The notes: a model not told the origin generated them from the sequence alone. A DNA stretch of 64,000 nt from Chitinophagaceae bacterium (GCA_017853575.1 JAFMJI010000001.1:62001-126000), one strand, 5' to 3'; numbered from the stretch's first letter, positions 44,048 through 53,803 are shown. A program made the numbers and translations.

Positions 44048-46255
44048 TTAATTCATCAAAGATGATATTTTCTCATCGTAGGTTTTTCTCCATCCAGACA
44101 GAAAGCCCCAGTTTTCACCGCTGATGCTTACTTCTTTTCCGACAACTTTTCCAAGATGTTGAACGGGTACTTTAGTAGCCTTCATCACTGATTCAAATTT
44201 TTCTTGTTGATCTGCAGCCGCCGTTACCACTACCCTGCTTTGAGATTCACCAAACCAGAAAGCATCCTTTCTGATTTCATTATTAGACTGATGTACATCA
44301 AAACCAAGGTCATTGACAAATCCAGATTCCAACAATGTGATGAACAATCCGCCTTCGCTAACATCATGTGCGGATTGGATCAATTTTGATTTAATCAACT
44401 TTAGCAAAGTCTGCTGCATTTGGAATTCTTCTTCCAACTCAAAATATGGTGCAGGAGAATATTCAATGTTCAGGATTTTATGAAGATATTCTGAGGAATT
44501 TATATCATTGGTTGGTTTTCCAATCAAAAAAATCAAGTCACCTTCTTTTTTAAAGCCCAACGTCATCTTCTCATCAAGACTGTCCAACAATCCAACCATT
44601 CCAATGGTTGGTGTTGGATAAACGGCTCCATCAGGATTCTGATTATAAAAGCTTACGTTGCCTCCTGTAACTGGTGTATCAAATTTTTTACATGCATCTC
44701 CCATTCCTTTGATGGCATGTACAAACTGATAGTATACTTGAGGATCGTATGGATTACCAAAGTTTAGACAATTGGTTACACCTAGTGGGGTCCCACCGCT
44801 GCAAACAATGTTTCTGGCAGCTTCACTGACTGCAATCATAGCACCTTTGTATGGATCAGCATGCACATATCTGCTGTTGCAATCTGTAGTAACTGCGAGT
44901 GCTTTACCTGTTTCCTTCACCAACACAACAGATGCATCACTTGGCTCATTGGTTGAAGTATTACCGGTTCCCACCATGCTATCATATTGATTGTAGATCC
45001 ATTTTTTATTAACGATGTTTGGAATTTCAATCAGTTGTTCTGCAATCTTTTTAAGATCCGCTGGTACAGCAATTGTTGATGGATTAAATGCATTGATTTT
45101 TTCAAAATAATTTGGAACGGAAAATGTTCTCTCATACACAGGAGCACCTCCGCCAAGCACCAAACTTTCTGCAGGAAGTTCTGCCTCCAATGTTCCATTC
45201 ATATAAAACTTGAGGAAACCATCTTTTGTTACATGTCCTATTTCAGAACATGGCAGATCCCATTTTTCAAATACTTCCAACACTTCTTTTTCTCTTCCCT
45301 TCTTCACGATCATCAACATTCGCTCCTGGCTTTCACTCAAAAGCAGCTCCCATGCTTTCATATTTTGTTGGCGCATTGGAACTTTATCTAAATGAATAAT
45401 CATGCCCACCCCACCTTTGGCGCTTGTTTCAGCTGTTGAACAAATGATACCTGCAGCACCCATGTCTTGCATACCAACCAACGCACCTGTTGGAATCAAT
45501 TCCAAACAAGCTTCCAACAACTTCTTTTCCTGAAATGGATCACCTACTTGAACAGCAGGAAGATCTTGTGCACTGTCTGCTGTAATGTCTGCAGATGCAA
45601 ATGATGCTCCACCAATTCCATCTTTACCTGTTGCTGAACCACAAATAAAAACAGGATTACCTTCTCCTTCAGCAGTTGCACTTACGGTTTGTCCTACTTT
45701 CACAATACCAACACTCATTGCATTTACGAGCGGATTGGTATGATAGCAATTCTCAAAATATATTTCACCACCAACGGTTGGAACTCCAAAGCAATTTCCA
45801 TAATGACCAATTCCTTCCACAACACCTTTCAGTAAATGACTTGTTTTAGGATCATTGATATTTCCAAAACGAAGTGAATTCAATGCAGCAATTGGTCGCG
45901 CACCCATGGTAAAGATATCGCGGTGAATCCCACCAACACCAGTAGCTGCACCCTGGAAAGGCTCGATGGCTGAAGGATGATTATGTGATTCAATTTTAAA
46001 AACAACGCCATAACCATCGCCAATATCTGCAAGTCCAGCATTTTCTTCACCTGCTTTCACCAACAGCTTGCTTCCTTCTCTTGGAAGCGTCTTCAACCAT
46101 TTGATTGAATTTTTATAACTGCAGTGCTCACTCCACATCACAGAATAAGCTGCCAATTCATTGAAATTGGGTGTACGATTTAAAATTTTCTTGATGCTTT
46201 CAAATTCCTCTGGAAGTAGCCCCAGTTGCTTGGCAGTTTCTACAGTTGTTTCCAT
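44048..46255 (-). CDS. purL: phosphoribosylformylglycinamidine synthase, small PurL type
   Basis: This 735-residue enzyme carries out the fourth purine step, FGAR to FGAM. It is the small PurL that lacks the fused glutaminase, so separate PurS and PurQ must be encoded elsewhere. Motifs are MWSEHCSYKNSIKWLKTL, FKIESHNHPSAIEPFQGAATGVGG, the Mg-binding GMQDMGAAGIICSTAE, and CLNFGNPYDPQVYYQF. The length is usual for this type. It is transcribed away from glnN. Confidence 0.96.
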   Translation of the reverse strand: METTVETAKQLGLLPEEFESIKKILNRTPNFNELAAYSVMWSEHCSYKNSIKWLKTLPREGSKLLVKAGEENAGLADIGDGYGVVFKIESHNHPSAIEPFQGAATGVGGIHRDIFTMGARPIAALNSLRFGNINDPKTSHLLKGVVEGIGHYGNCFGVPTVGGEIYFENCYHTNPLVNAMSVGIVKVGQTVSATAEGEGNPVFICGSATGKDGIGGASFASADITADSAQDLPAVQVGDPFQEKKLLEACLELIPTGALVGMQDMGAAGIICSTAETSAKGGVGMIIHLDKVPMRQQNMKAWELLLSESQERMLMIVKKGREKEVLEVFEKWDLPCSEIGHVTKDGFLKFYMNGTLEAELPAESLVLGGGAPVYERTFSVPNYFEKINAFNPSTIAVPADLKKIAEQLIEIPNIVNKKWIYNQYDSMVGTGNTSTNEPSDASVVLVKETGKALAVTTDCNSRYVHADPYKGAMIAVSEAARNIVCSGGTPLGVTNCLNFGNPYDPQVYYQFVHAIKGMGDACKKFDTPVTGGNVSFYNQNPDGAVYPTPTIGMVGLLDSLDEKMTLGFKKEGDLIFLIGKPTNDINSSEYLHKILNIEYSPAPYFELEEEFQMQQTLLKLIKSKLIQSAHDVSEGGLFITLLESGFVNDLGFDVHQSNNEIRKDAFWFGESQSRVVVTAAADQQEKFESVMKATKVPVQHLGKVVGKEVSISGENWGFLSGWRKTYDEKISSLMN

Positions 46256-46271
46256 GATGTTGTAAGAGACG

Positions 46272-46279
46272 CAAATTTA
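46272..46279 (-). promoter_or_regulatory. -7 element TAAATTTG of purL
   Basis: This TAnnTTTG match on the minus strand lies 16 nt before the purL ATG. The purL-glnN gap (46256-46489) is AT-rich; I found no convincing PurR-like site, riboswitch or clear glnN promoter in it. Confidence 0.45.
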
Positions 46280-46489
46280 CCTAATGCACCCGAAGATATA
46301 ATCTACAAAGCATACACATTAAAATATTTTATATATATTATATTGTTCGCAATATCAGCGATTTATATGCTTGATCTTTGTTATCCAAGTAACTTTATTC
46401 ACAATTTTTAGTTGTTTTTTGGGGATTTTGATATTTTTTTTGCGAGTGAGGGTGATTTTGGCGAATTTCGTGCCTTCAAATTATTCAAT

Positions 46490-48682
46490 ATGCAATCACT
46501 ACGTTTTAAAGCAATTGACAACCTTACTTTCTTAAATGATGAGGTTGTGGTACAGAGTCCATCAAAAGTCACTCCAATCTTTGGGGAGAACGTATTTACC
46601 TTGAAAGTTGCCAGGGAATATGTAAATGATGAGGCATACAAAAGTTTAGTAAGCTCTATTAAATCTGGACAAAAAATCGACAGGACAGTTGCAAATCAGA
46701 TTGCAGCGGGAATGAGACAGTGGGCACAAAGCAAAGGTGTAACTCACTACACACACTGGTTTCAACCACTTACCGGAACATCTGCTGAAAAACATGATTC
46801 ATTCTTTACTTTAAAATCTGATGGATCTGCTATTGAAGAATTTGATGGAAACGCATTAACGCAACAAGAGCCTGATGCATCTTCATTTCCAAGCGGTGGA
46901 TTGCGTGCAACTTTCGAAGCACGTGGATATACTGCATGGGACCCAACCTCTCCTGCATTTATTATGAATATAGGACAAGGTCTTACACTTTGCATACCTA
47001 CCATTTTTGTTTCTTACACAGGTGAATGCCTTGACTACAAAGCACCGTTGTTAAAATCAATTGAAGCATTGAACAATGCTGCAGTAGATGTATGTCATTA
47101 TTTTGATAAATCAGTTGGAAAGGTTACAGCAACTTTGGGATGGGAACAAGAATATTTCTTGGTGGATGAAGGATTGGCGAATGCACGTCCGGATTTGATC
47201 ATGACTGGTCGTACTGTATTTGGACACACGCCAGCAAAAGGACAACAATTGGAAGATCATTACTTCGGAGCAATTCCAGAAAGAGTATATGCATTCATGA
47301 GAGATTTCGAAAATGAATCATATCGCTTGGGAATTCCGTTGCGTACTCGTCACAATGAAGTAGCCCCTTCACAATTTGAGTGTGCTCCGATATTTGAAGA
47401 ATTGAACTTGGCTGTTGATCATAATACATTGTTGATGGATGTAATGGTAAAAGTTGCCAAGAGACATAAGCTTCGTGTATTGTTGCATGAAAAACCATTT
47501 GCAGGAATTAATGGAAGTGGTAAACACAACAACTGGAGCATGGCTACAGATACTGGAATCAACTTGTTGGCACCTGGTAAAACTCCAAAGACCAACTTGA
47601 TGTTCCTTGCGTTCTTTGTGAACACCATCAAAGCCGTTCACGATCATGCAGATCTTCTTCGCGCTGCCATTGCATCCGCAGGCAACGATCACCGCTTGGG
47701 TGCGAATGAAGCTCCACCAGCTATCATCTCTGCCTACATTGGTCAATTCCTTACCAAGGTTTTGAACGAAGTTGAAACCAGAGTGGGTGATAAATTTGAT
47801 GAGCAAGATGAAGTGATGTTGAAACTCGATATTCATAAGAATATTCCAGAATTGTTGCTTGACAACACAGACAGAAACAGAACCTCACCATTTGCTTTCA
47901 CTGGAAACAAATTTGAATTCCGTGCTGTTGGTTCATCTGCGAACTGTGGTTACAACATGACGGTATTGAACACCATCATGGCTGAAACACTTTCTTCGTT
48001 TAAGAAGGAAGTTGATGCAATGATTGAAAAAGGTGATAAGAAGGAAGTTGCAATCATGCATGTAATCAAGAATTACATCAAAGCTTCAAAGAAAGTATTG
48101 TTTGAAGGCGACGGTTACAGTGAAGAGTGGCAGAAAGAAGCAGCAAAGCGTGGATTGCCCAATTTGAAAACTACTCCACTTGCATTGGATTCATTGACAA
48201 CCAAAAAAGCAAAAGAACTTTTCGAAAAGCATAAGGTATTGTCGCATGTTGAGTTGGAAGCCCGTCATGAAATCGAATTGGAGAAATACATTAAATATGT
48301 ACAGATTGAAGGTCGTGTGATTGGCGACTTAACAGGAAATCATATCCTTCCAGCTGCCATCCGTTATCAAAACGTTTTGATCGAAAACATCAAAGGTTTG
48401 AAAGAAGTCGGATTGAAGCCAGAAGCATACAAAGCACAATTGAATGTACTGAATGAAATTTCAGAGCATATCAACAAAGCCCAATTGCTAACTGAAGAAA
48501 TGACTGAAGCTAGAAAAGCAGCAAATGCGTTGTCAAGCTCTAGAGAAAAGGCAATTGCTTACTGCGACAAAGTAAAACCATACTTTGATGATATTCGTTA
48601 TCATGTAGACAAATTGGAATTATTGGTTGACGACTCTGAGTGGGAACTTCCAAAATACAGAGAGTTGTTGTTCTTGAGATAA
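46490..48682 (+). CDS. glnN: glutamine synthetase, type III
   Basis: The start is placed at MQSLRFKAIDNLTFLNDEV (730 aa); the track start at 46412 adds 26 untypical residues. GSIII makes glutamine from glutamate and ammonia and is common in Bacteroidota. Hallmarks are GVTHYTHWFQPLTGTSAEKHD, FPSGGLRATFEARGYTAWDP, GWEQEYFLVDE for metal binding, RHNEVAPSQFECAPIFEE, and INGSGKHNNWSM of the ATP site. A long C-terminal helical extension (~600-730) is typical of type III. Confidence 0.96.
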   Translation: MQSLRFKAIDNLTFLNDEVVVQSPSKVTPIFGENVFTLKVAREYVNDEAYKSLVSSIKSGQKIDRTVANQIAAGMRQWAQSKGVTHYTHWFQPLTGTSAEKHDSFFTLKSDGSAIEEFDGNALTQQEPDASSFPSGGLRATFEARGYTAWDPTSPAFIMNIGQGLTLCIPTIFVSYTGECLDYKAPLLKSIEALNNAAVDVCHYFDKSVGKVTATLGWEQEYFLVDEGLANARPDLIMTGRTVFGHTPAKGQQLEDHYFGAIPERVYAFMRDFENESYRLGIPLRTRHNEVAPSQFECAPIFEELNLAVDHNTLLMDVMVKVAKRHKLRVLLHEKPFAGINGSGKHNNWSMATDTGINLLAPGKTPKTNLMFLAFFVNTIKAVHDHADLLRAAIASAGNDHRLGANEAPPAIISAYIGQFLTKVLNEVETRVGDKFDEQDEVMLKLDIHKNIPELLLDNTDRNRTSPFAFTGNKFEFRAVGSSANCGYNMTVLNTIMAETLSSFKKEVDAMIEKGDKKEVAIMHVIKNYIKASKKVLFEGDGYSEEWQKEAAKRGLPNLKTTPLALDSLTTKKAKELFEKHKVLSHVELEARHEIELEKYIKYVQIEGRVIGDLTGNHILPAAIRYQNVLIENIKGLKEVGLKPEAYKAQLNVLNEISEHINKAQLLTEEMTEARKAANALSSSREKAIAYCDKVKPYFDDIRYHVDKLELLVDDSEWELPKYRELLFLR

Positions 48683-48712
48683 ACTACCACCAGTTTCGAT
48701 ACGCAATCATGA

Positions 48713-48737
48713 AAAAGCCTCCCAATGGGAGGCTTTT
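48713..48737. terminator. bidirectional terminator between glnN and accC
   Basis: A perfect 11-bp stem aaaagcctccc/gggaggctttt with a 3-base loop is flanked by A and T runs. It serves both convergent genes. Confidence 0.9.
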
Positions 48738-48766
48738 ATTTTTAGAAGTTAGTTTTGGAATGGGAT

Positions 48767-50125
48767 TTATTTCATCTTGAATGTTTCCAAAAACTTGGTA
48801 GTAAAGTTCCCTTTGATGAAATCTTCGTTGCGCATCAACTGCTGATGAAAAGGAATGGTTGTCTTCACTCCTTCAATCACATATTCACTCAATGCCCTGC
48901 TCATGGTATCAATTGCTTCTTTTCGTGTTCTTGCGACTGCAATGATCTTTGCAATCATAGAATCGTAAAATGGAGGAATAACGTAGCCAGCATATACGTG
49001 AGAGTCGATACGAATTCCATGACCGCCCGGCTGGTGCAATACGGTAATTTTACCTGGACTTGGTCTGAAATCGTTGTAAGGATCTTCAGCATTGATCCTG
49101 CATTCTATGGCATGCATATCAGGATAATAATTTTTACCTGAAATAGGTTCGCCGGCTGCAATTTTGATTTGCTCTTTGATCAAATCAAAGTTGGTTACTT
49201 CTTCTGTTACACAATGTTCCACCTGAATACGTGTATTCATCTCCATGAAATAAAAATTTCTGTGTTTATCAACCAGAAACTCTATCGTACCAACACTTTC
49301 GTATCCGATGGCTTGTGCGGCTTTTACAGCTGCTTCACCCATCTTCTGACGGAGATCATCCGTCATGAATGGAGATGGAGATTCTTCAACCAATTTTTGG
49401 TGACGGCGTTGAATAGAACAATCTCTTTCACTCATATGGCAGACCTTACCATAACGATCGCCTGCTACCTGTATTTCGATGTGGCGAGGCTCTTCAACGA
49501 ATTTTTCCATGTAGACACCATCGTTTTTGAATGATGCCAATGCTTCAGCTTTTGCAGTATTATATGCCTTTTCAATTTCAGCATCTTCCCAAACAACACG
49601 CATTCCTTTTCCACCCCCACCTGCAGTTGCTTTCAATATGACTGGATATCCGATTTCTTTTGCAATTCCTTTTGCCTCTTCTACACTTTCCAACAATCCT
49701 CCACTTCCAGGCACTACCGGAACACCCGCTTTTATCATGGTTTCTTTTGCCGTTATTTTATCCCCCATGCACCTGATTTGATCGGGTGTTGGACCGATAA
49801 ACTTTACACCATGTTCACCACAAATCTCTGCGAATTTTGCATTCTCTGCCAAGAATCCATAACCAGGATGGACAGCATCAGCATTGGTAATTTCCATCGC
49901 TGCCATGAGATGAGGGATGTTCAAATATGATTCTGAACTGGATGGTCTTCCAATACAAACTGCTTCATCAGCGAACTTGACATGCAAACTGTCTTTATCT
50001 GCAGTTGAATAAACTGCAACTGTTTTGATACCCATCTCACGACAAGTTCTAATGACCCTGAGTGCTATCTCTCCACGGTTTGCAATCAATATTTTTTTGA
50101 ACGACTTCTTTGAATCTTTGGTCAT
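48767..50125 (-). CDS. accC: acetyl-CoA carboxylase, biotin carboxylase subunit
   Basis: This 452-residue ATP-grasp enzyme carboxylates biotin on AccB for fatty-acid synthesis. [23 protein letters not shown], the glycine-rich loop [26 protein letters not shown], and the catalytic block [15 protein letters not shown] with [10 protein letters not shown] are all present. It is 46 bp after accB. The length is right for free-standing AccC. Confidence 0.97.
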   Translation of the reverse strand: MTKDSKKSFKKILIANRGEIALRVIRTCREMGIKTVAVYSTADKDSLHVKFADEAVCIGRPSSSESYLNIPHLMAAMEITNADAVHPGYGFLAENAKFAEICGEHGVKFIGPTPDQIRCMGDKITAKETMIKAGVPVVPGSGGLLESVEEAKGIAKEIGYPVILKATAGGGGKGMRVVWEDAEIEKAYNTAKAEALASFKNDGVYMEKFVEEPRHIEIQVAGDRYGKVCHMSERDCSIQRRHQKLVEESPSPFMTDDLRQKMGEAAVKAAQAIGYESVGTIEFLVDKHRNFYFMEMNTRIQVEHCVTEEVTNFDLIKEQIKIAAGEPISGKNYYPDMHAIECRINAEDPYNDFRPSPGKITVLHQPGGHGIRIDSHVYAGYVIPPFYDSMIAKIIAVARTRKEAIDTMSRALSEYVIEGVKTTIPFHQQLMRNEDFIKGNFTTKFLETFKMK

Positions 50126-50171
50126 GCCACAGATTTAAATGAATAATTAAAGCATGTAAACATGCAATTGA

Positions 50172-50645
50172 CTAGATGGGTTCTACCAAGAAAAGCGGTT
50201 GATCGTATTCAACAGGTGTTGAATCTTCAACAAGAATCTTTACAATCCTTCCACTCACTTCGCTTTCGATTTCGTTGAAAAGCTTCATGGCTTCAATGAT
50301 GCAGACTACTTTACCATTTTTAACCTCATCACCTTCTTCAACAAAATTCGACTTGTCGGGTGATGGTCTTCTGTAGAAGGTACCAATCATCGGACTCTTT
50401 ATGGTCAAAAGGTTATCGGCAGTGGCAGGGGCGGCAGCCTTCGGAGCAGCGGGTGCTGAAGGTGCAGGAGCAGCAGCCACTGGAGCAGCCTGAACAGCTT
50501 GTACCTGTTGAACAGGAACACCAGTTACATATTTGTCCTCTTTCTGTTTGATGGTAATCTTAATATCCTTTTCCTCAATGGAAAGCTCACTGATATTAGA
50601 TTTGTTGACCATTTTAACGAGATCCTGAATCTGTTTTAAGTCCAT
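50172..50645 (-). CDS. accB: biotin carboxyl carrier protein of acetyl-CoA carboxylase
   Basis: This 157-residue protein has an N-terminal helical part ([20 protein letters not shown]) and a flexible Ala/Pro-rich hinge (~45-75). The biotinyl domain carries the attachment Lys in [15 protein letters not shown] and the thumb-like [20 protein letters not shown]. It is followed by accC and preceded by an efp terminator and its own promoter octamer. Confidence 0.96.
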   Translation of the reverse strand: MDLKQIQDLVKMVNKSNISELSIEEKDIKITIKQKEDKYVTGVPVQQVQAVQAAPVAAAPAPSAPAAPKAAAPATADNLLTIKSPMIGTFYRRPSPDKSNFVEEGDEVKNGKVVCIIEAMKLFNEIESEVSGRIVKILVEDSTPVEYDQPLFLVEPI

Positions 50646-50686
50646 TTGTAAGATTTTTAGGTCACTAACGGGCGGTAAAGGTGGGG

Positions 50687-50694
50687 CAAAATTA
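50687..50694 (-). promoter_or_regulatory. -7 element TAATTTTG of accB-accC
   Basis: This TAnnTTTG match on the minus strand lies 41 nt before the accB ATG and downstream of the efp terminator. No -33 TTG is seen at the right distance. Confidence 0.5.
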
Positions 50695-50724
50695 AAAACC
50701 AGCCAAATTAAATTATACCCGTTT

Positions 50725-50762
50725 TTTAATAAAAAAGCCCTTTTTTGTTTAAAAAAGGGGCG
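50725..50762 (-). terminator. intrinsic terminator after efp
   Basis: The minus strand reads CCCTTTTTT-AAAC-AAAAAAGGG then CTTTTTTATT. This is a 9-bp stem with a following T run, 34 nt past the efp stop. It separates efp from accB-accC. Confidence 0.7.
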
Positions 50763-50796
50763 AAAATGCCTAAAAATGATGAAAAAACAGTAAAAA

Positions 50797-51363
50797 CTAC
50801 TCTTTTACTCTTTCTATATATTCACCGGTTTTTGTATTAATTCTAATTACATCGCCTTCATTTACAAACAATGGAACCATGACAGTGGCACCAGTTGCAA
50901 CAGTTGCAGGCTTCAAGGTACGGGTTGCAGTATCACCTCTGAGTCCGGGCTCTGAGTAGGTAACCTTAGATACTACTTTATCAGGCAGTTCAACGCTCAT
51001 TGGTAGCTCAGTTTCAGTATTGATCAACACAGAAACTTCCTGTCCTTCCGTTAAAAACTGAGGTGCATCCACCAGATTTTCAGCAACGGCAATCTGTTCG
51101 AAAGTTTCGTTGTCCATGAAATTGAAACCGGTATCATCCTTATAAAGGAACTGGTAACTTTTTCTTTCAACCCTTACCGGATAGATGGTATCCCCACTGT
51201 TCCAGGTTTTTTCAATTGATCGGTTGTTGTCAACGCCTTTCAATTTTGCCCAAACTTTGGCTGCAGCCCTTGCAGTTTTATTTTCCCCGAATTCAACGAC
51301 CGTATAGAGGCTTCCTTCGAGCTTTAAAATCATGCCTCTTGAGATATCAGAAGTATTTGCCAT
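50797..51363 (-). CDS. efp: elongation factor P with a non-canonical tip loop
   Basis: This 188-residue factor rescues ribosomes stalled at polyproline. All three beta domains are present: [38 protein letters not shown] and [20 protein letters not shown], ending [19 protein letters not shown]. The domain-I tip loop, normally KPGKGxA with a modified Lys (or Arg), reads [20 protein letters not shown]. On a gap-free alignment the modified Lys position is Arg and neither flanking Gly remains. No modification gene (epmA, earP, ymfI) lies nearby. Confidence 0.95.
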   Translation of the reverse strand: MANTSDISRGMILKLEGSLYTVVEFGENKTARAAAKVWAKLKGVDNNRSIEKTWNSGDTIYPVRVERKSYQFLYKDDTGFNFMDNETFEQIAVAENLVDAPQFLTEGQEVSVLINTETELPMSVELPDKVVSKVTYSEPGLRGDTATRTLKPATVATGATVMVPLFVNEGDVIRINTKTGEYIERVKE

Positions 51364-51381
51364 AATTGCATTTTAAGGCGG

Positions 51382-51389
51382 CAAAGGTA
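51382..51389 (-). promoter_or_regulatory. -7 element TACCTTTG of efp
   Basis: This matches TAnnTTTG on the minus strand, 18 nt before the efp ATG. It forms a mirrored pair with the mdh element 23 nt away. Confidence 0.6.
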
Positions 51390-51412
51390 ATCCAATTTGT
51401 GAAATAACATCC

Positions 51413-51420
51413 TACCTTTG
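51413..51420 (+). promoter_or_regulatory. -7 element TACCTTTG of mdh
   Basis: The TACCTTTGCGGC element on the plus strand lies 38 nt before the mdh ATG. It is the inverted copy of the efp element GGCAAAGGTA, so the two divergent promoters overlap. Confidence 0.6.
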
Positions 51421-51458
51421 CGGCGCAAATCATCACTCACTATAATAAATCATTCATC

Positions 51459-52382
51459 ATGAAAGTTACAGTAATTGGAGCCGGAGCCGTTGGAGCTACT
51501 TGCGCAGACAATATTGCCAGAGCGGGCGTATGTTCAGACCTGGTTTTGTTGGACATCAAAGAAGGTTTGGCTGAAGGTAAAGCACAGGATATGCAGCAAA
51601 CTGCAGCATTGTTGGGATTTGACACCATCATAACTGGTTCTACCAACGACTATTCAAAAACTGCCAACAGTGATGTGGTTGTGATCACTTCTGGAATTCC
51701 AAGAAAACCTGGGATGACAAGAGAGGAACTGATTGGAACCAATGCAGGCATTGTTAAAACTGTTTGTGAGAATGTTTTGAAATATTCACCCAATACCATC
51801 ATCATTGTAATTAGCAATCCGATGGATACCATGACTTACCTGGCATTGAAATCAACAGGTTTGCCAAAGCACAGAATCATTGGAATGGGTGGAACATTGG
51901 ACAGCAGCAGATTCAAATACCAGTTGAGTCAGCATTTGGGATGCAGTGCGAGTGATTTGAATGCGATCGTAATAGGGGGACATGGAGATACCACCATGAT
52001 TCCTTTGATCAGCAAAGCAACATGGAACAGCATTCCTGTTACAAACTTCCTGAATGAAGAACAACAGCAGAAAATTGTTGCTGACACCATGGTTGGTGGT
52101 GCAACCCTCACCAAGTTGATTGGAACTTCTGCATGGTATGCACCTGGTGCAGCTGGAGCTGCTTTGGTGAAAAGCATCTTGAGAGATGAGAAAAAATTAT
52201 TTACCTGCTGCGTTTCGCTGGATGGCGAATACGGACAAAAAGATATTTGCCTTGGATTACCTGTAACCATTGGAAAAAATGGTTGGGAGAAAATTCTTCC
52301 ACTTGAATTAACTGCTGCAGAAAAAGATGCATTTGAAAAAAGTGCAGCTGCTGTTAGGTCGATGAATGAAGTGTTAGGATAA
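51459..52382 (+). CDS. mdh: malate dehydrogenase (LDH-like type)
   Basis: This 307-residue NAD-dependent TCA-cycle enzyme has KVTVIGAGAVGATCADNIA (dinucleotide loop) and an Asp at the end of strand 2 (LVLLDIKEG) for NAD preference. SGIPRKPGMTREEL has the Arg pair that selects a dicarboxylate. VISNPMDTMTY, GGTLDSSRF and the catalytic His in VIGGHGDTTMIPL follow. It ends just before the heptad-repeat arms. Confidence 0.96.
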   Translation: MKVTVIGAGAVGATCADNIARAGVCSDLVLLDIKEGLAEGKAQDMQQTAALLGFDTIITGSTNDYSKTANSDVVVITSGIPRKPGMTREELIGTNAGIVKTVCENVLKYSPNTIIIVISNPMDTMTYLALKSTGLPKHRIIGMGGTLDSSRFKYQLSQHLGCSASDLNAIVIGGHGDTTMIPLISKATWNSIPVTNFLNEEQQQKIVADTMVGGATLTKLIGTSAWYAPGAAGAALVKSILRDEKKLFTCCVSLDGEYGQKDICLGLPVTIGKNGWEKILPLELTAAEKDAFEKSAAAVRSMNEVLG

Positions 52383-52388
52383 ACAGCA

Positions 52389-52430
52389 AGGGACGAGGGA
52401 CAAGGGACAAGGGAGGAGAGGGAAGGGTGA
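52389..52430 (+). repeat. GGGACRA heptad array, left arm
   Basis: The array is AGGGACG-AGGGACA-AGGGACA-AGGGAGG followed by degenerate units up to gggtga. It is the inverted partner of the array at 52521-52560; a terminator lies between the arms. Confidence 0.75.
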
Positions 52431-52453
52431 AGTAAATGCAGAATTTGAAATAA

Positions 52454-52489
52454 AAAAGCCAGTTGATACAACATTGTCAACTGGCTTTT
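52454..52489. terminator. bidirectional terminator between mdh and the MFS gene
   Basis: A 13-bp perfect stem aaaagccagttga/tcaactggctttt with a 10-base loop is flanked by A and T tracts. It sits inside the inverted heptad arrays. Confidence 0.85.
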
Positions 52490-52520
52490 CAATTTATAAT
52501 AAATAACTAATTAGCTTGCC

Positions 52521-52560
52521 GTCAACCCTTGTCCCTCGTCCCTCGTCCCTTCTCCCTCTG
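52521..52560 (-). repeat. GGGACRA heptad array, right (inverted) arm
   Basis: The plus strand is tcaaccc-ttgtccc-tcgtccc-tcgtccc-ttctccc. Its complement is GGGAGAA-GGGACGA-GGGACGA-GGGACAA-GGGTTGA, the same 7-base unit as the left arm. Confidence 0.75.
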
Positions 52561-52564
52561 TATT

Positions 52565-53803
52565 TCACTCCTCCACAAAATTCAAATCCTTGTGAAATGT
52601 CTCTTCAGTAAAGATCAATGCAACCACTGCTATTGACATCACGATAAATCCTGTGATAATTCCGCTTTGCAAAAGTGGATAGTGCAATGTTCCTTGAAAA
52701 TAATCTTTGAATAATAAATTCATTAGTGGCAATGCCCCGCGAACCATATTGGGAATGGTTGTTGCTGCAGTTGCGCGCAAGTTCGTGCCAAAATGCTCTG
52801 CGCCCATTGTTACAAATATTGCCCAGAAACCTGTAGAAAAACCAAGATAGAAAGACACAGCATACATGCTGGTATCGCTGTTGTTCAGCGGACTGTAAAA
52901 ATATAAGCCCCCGAGAAAGGTCATGAAATAAAAAATCGTCAATGCTTTTTTTCTGCTTTTAAAATATTGACTTACCAATCCAACGACGATATCACCGAGT
53001 GCGATGCCAATATACCCAAACATAATACAGGCTCCAGAATCAATTTTATTCTCCCCATATAATTCTTTGGCAAACCTATTCCCAAGGTTCAGCAAAATCC
53101 CGATAACATACCATGTTGGGAGTCCAATTAAAATGGCAAGTAAATATTTCTTGAACCGTTTGCCATTGTTAAAAAACATAAATATGTTGCCCTTGGCAAC
53201 TTCGGTTTTAGACATCCCCTGAAAAATAGAACTTTCAGATACTTTGATGCGGAGAAACAAAAGCACGATGCCCAGTACTCCGCCAATCTTGTAACACAAT
53301 CTCCAATCTCCAGTAGTTTTATAAATAATGTATGCAAACACTGCCCCGAACAAACCTATTCCAGCAACGAAGGAAGTCATCACGCCTCTGTTTTTCTGTG
53401 GCATCAATTCACTGACGAGTGTTATTCCAGCACCCAATTCACCTGCGAGTCCAATTCCTGCTATGAATCTCAACCATGCATATTGTTCTACCGTTTGAAC
53501 ATACCCGGTTATAAAATTGGCAATAGAATACAGCAATATAGAACCAAACAACACACTCAATCTTCCTTTTTTATCACCCATAACACCCCAGACAATTCCG
53601 CCAATCAGCAATCCCATCATTTGCCAATTAATGATCTTGGTGCTTACTGTAAGCATATCGGTATCTGCAACATGAATTCCCAACAAACTTGGTTCTCTTA
53701 CAATAGTAAACAGCAAGAGATCATATATATCTACAAAATATCCAAGTGCAGCTACAATGACCGCCAAACTAAAAAATTGATTTTTGAGAGATTGTTCCTG
53801 CAT
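52565..53803 (-). CDS. MFS transporter (metabolite:H+ symporter-like)
   Basis: This 412-residue inner-membrane carrier has 12 predicted helices. The MFS loop motif GDKKGRLSVLFGSI lies between helices 2 and 3, and IAGIGLAGELGAGITLVSELMPQKNRG in helices 4-5 fits the sugar/metabolite-H+ symporter group. A central loop (GMSKTEVAKGNIFMFFNNGK) splits the halves. It starts 13 bp after the DedA gene, suggesting a DAACS-DedA-MFS transcript. The substrate, probably an organic acid, is a guess from the neighbouring symporter. Confidence 0.85.
   Translation of the reverse strand: MQEQSLKNQFFSLAVIVAALGYFVDIYDLLLFTIVREPSLLGIHVADTDMLTVSTKIINWQMMGLLIGGIVWGVMGDKKGRLSVLFGSILLYSIANFITGYVQTVEQYAWLRFIAGIGLAGELGAGITLVSELMPQKNRGVMTSFVAGIGLFGAVFAYIIYKTTGDWRLCYKIGGVLGIVLLFLRIKVSESSIFQGMSKTEVAKGNIFMFFNNGKRFKKYLLAILIGLPTWYVIGILLNLGNRFAKELYGENKIDSGACIMFGYIGIALGDIVVGLVSQYFKSRKKALTIFYFMTFLGGLYFYSPLNNSDTSMYAVSFYLGFSTGFWAIFVTMGAEHFGTNLRATAATTIPNMVRGALPLMNLLFKDYFQGTLHYPLLQSGIITGFIVMSIAVVALIFTEETFHKDLNFVEE

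Noticed and set aside
46412-46489. 26-residue N-terminal extension of glnN
   Set aside because: The Phe/Asp-rich extension has no resemblance to GSIII starts; MQSLRFKA is the family start.
46256-46489. Possible nitrogen- or purine-responsive regulatory region between purL and glnN
   Set aside because: The stretch is very AT-rich, but I found no palindromic operator, riboswitch-like stem or clear glnN promoter that I could support.
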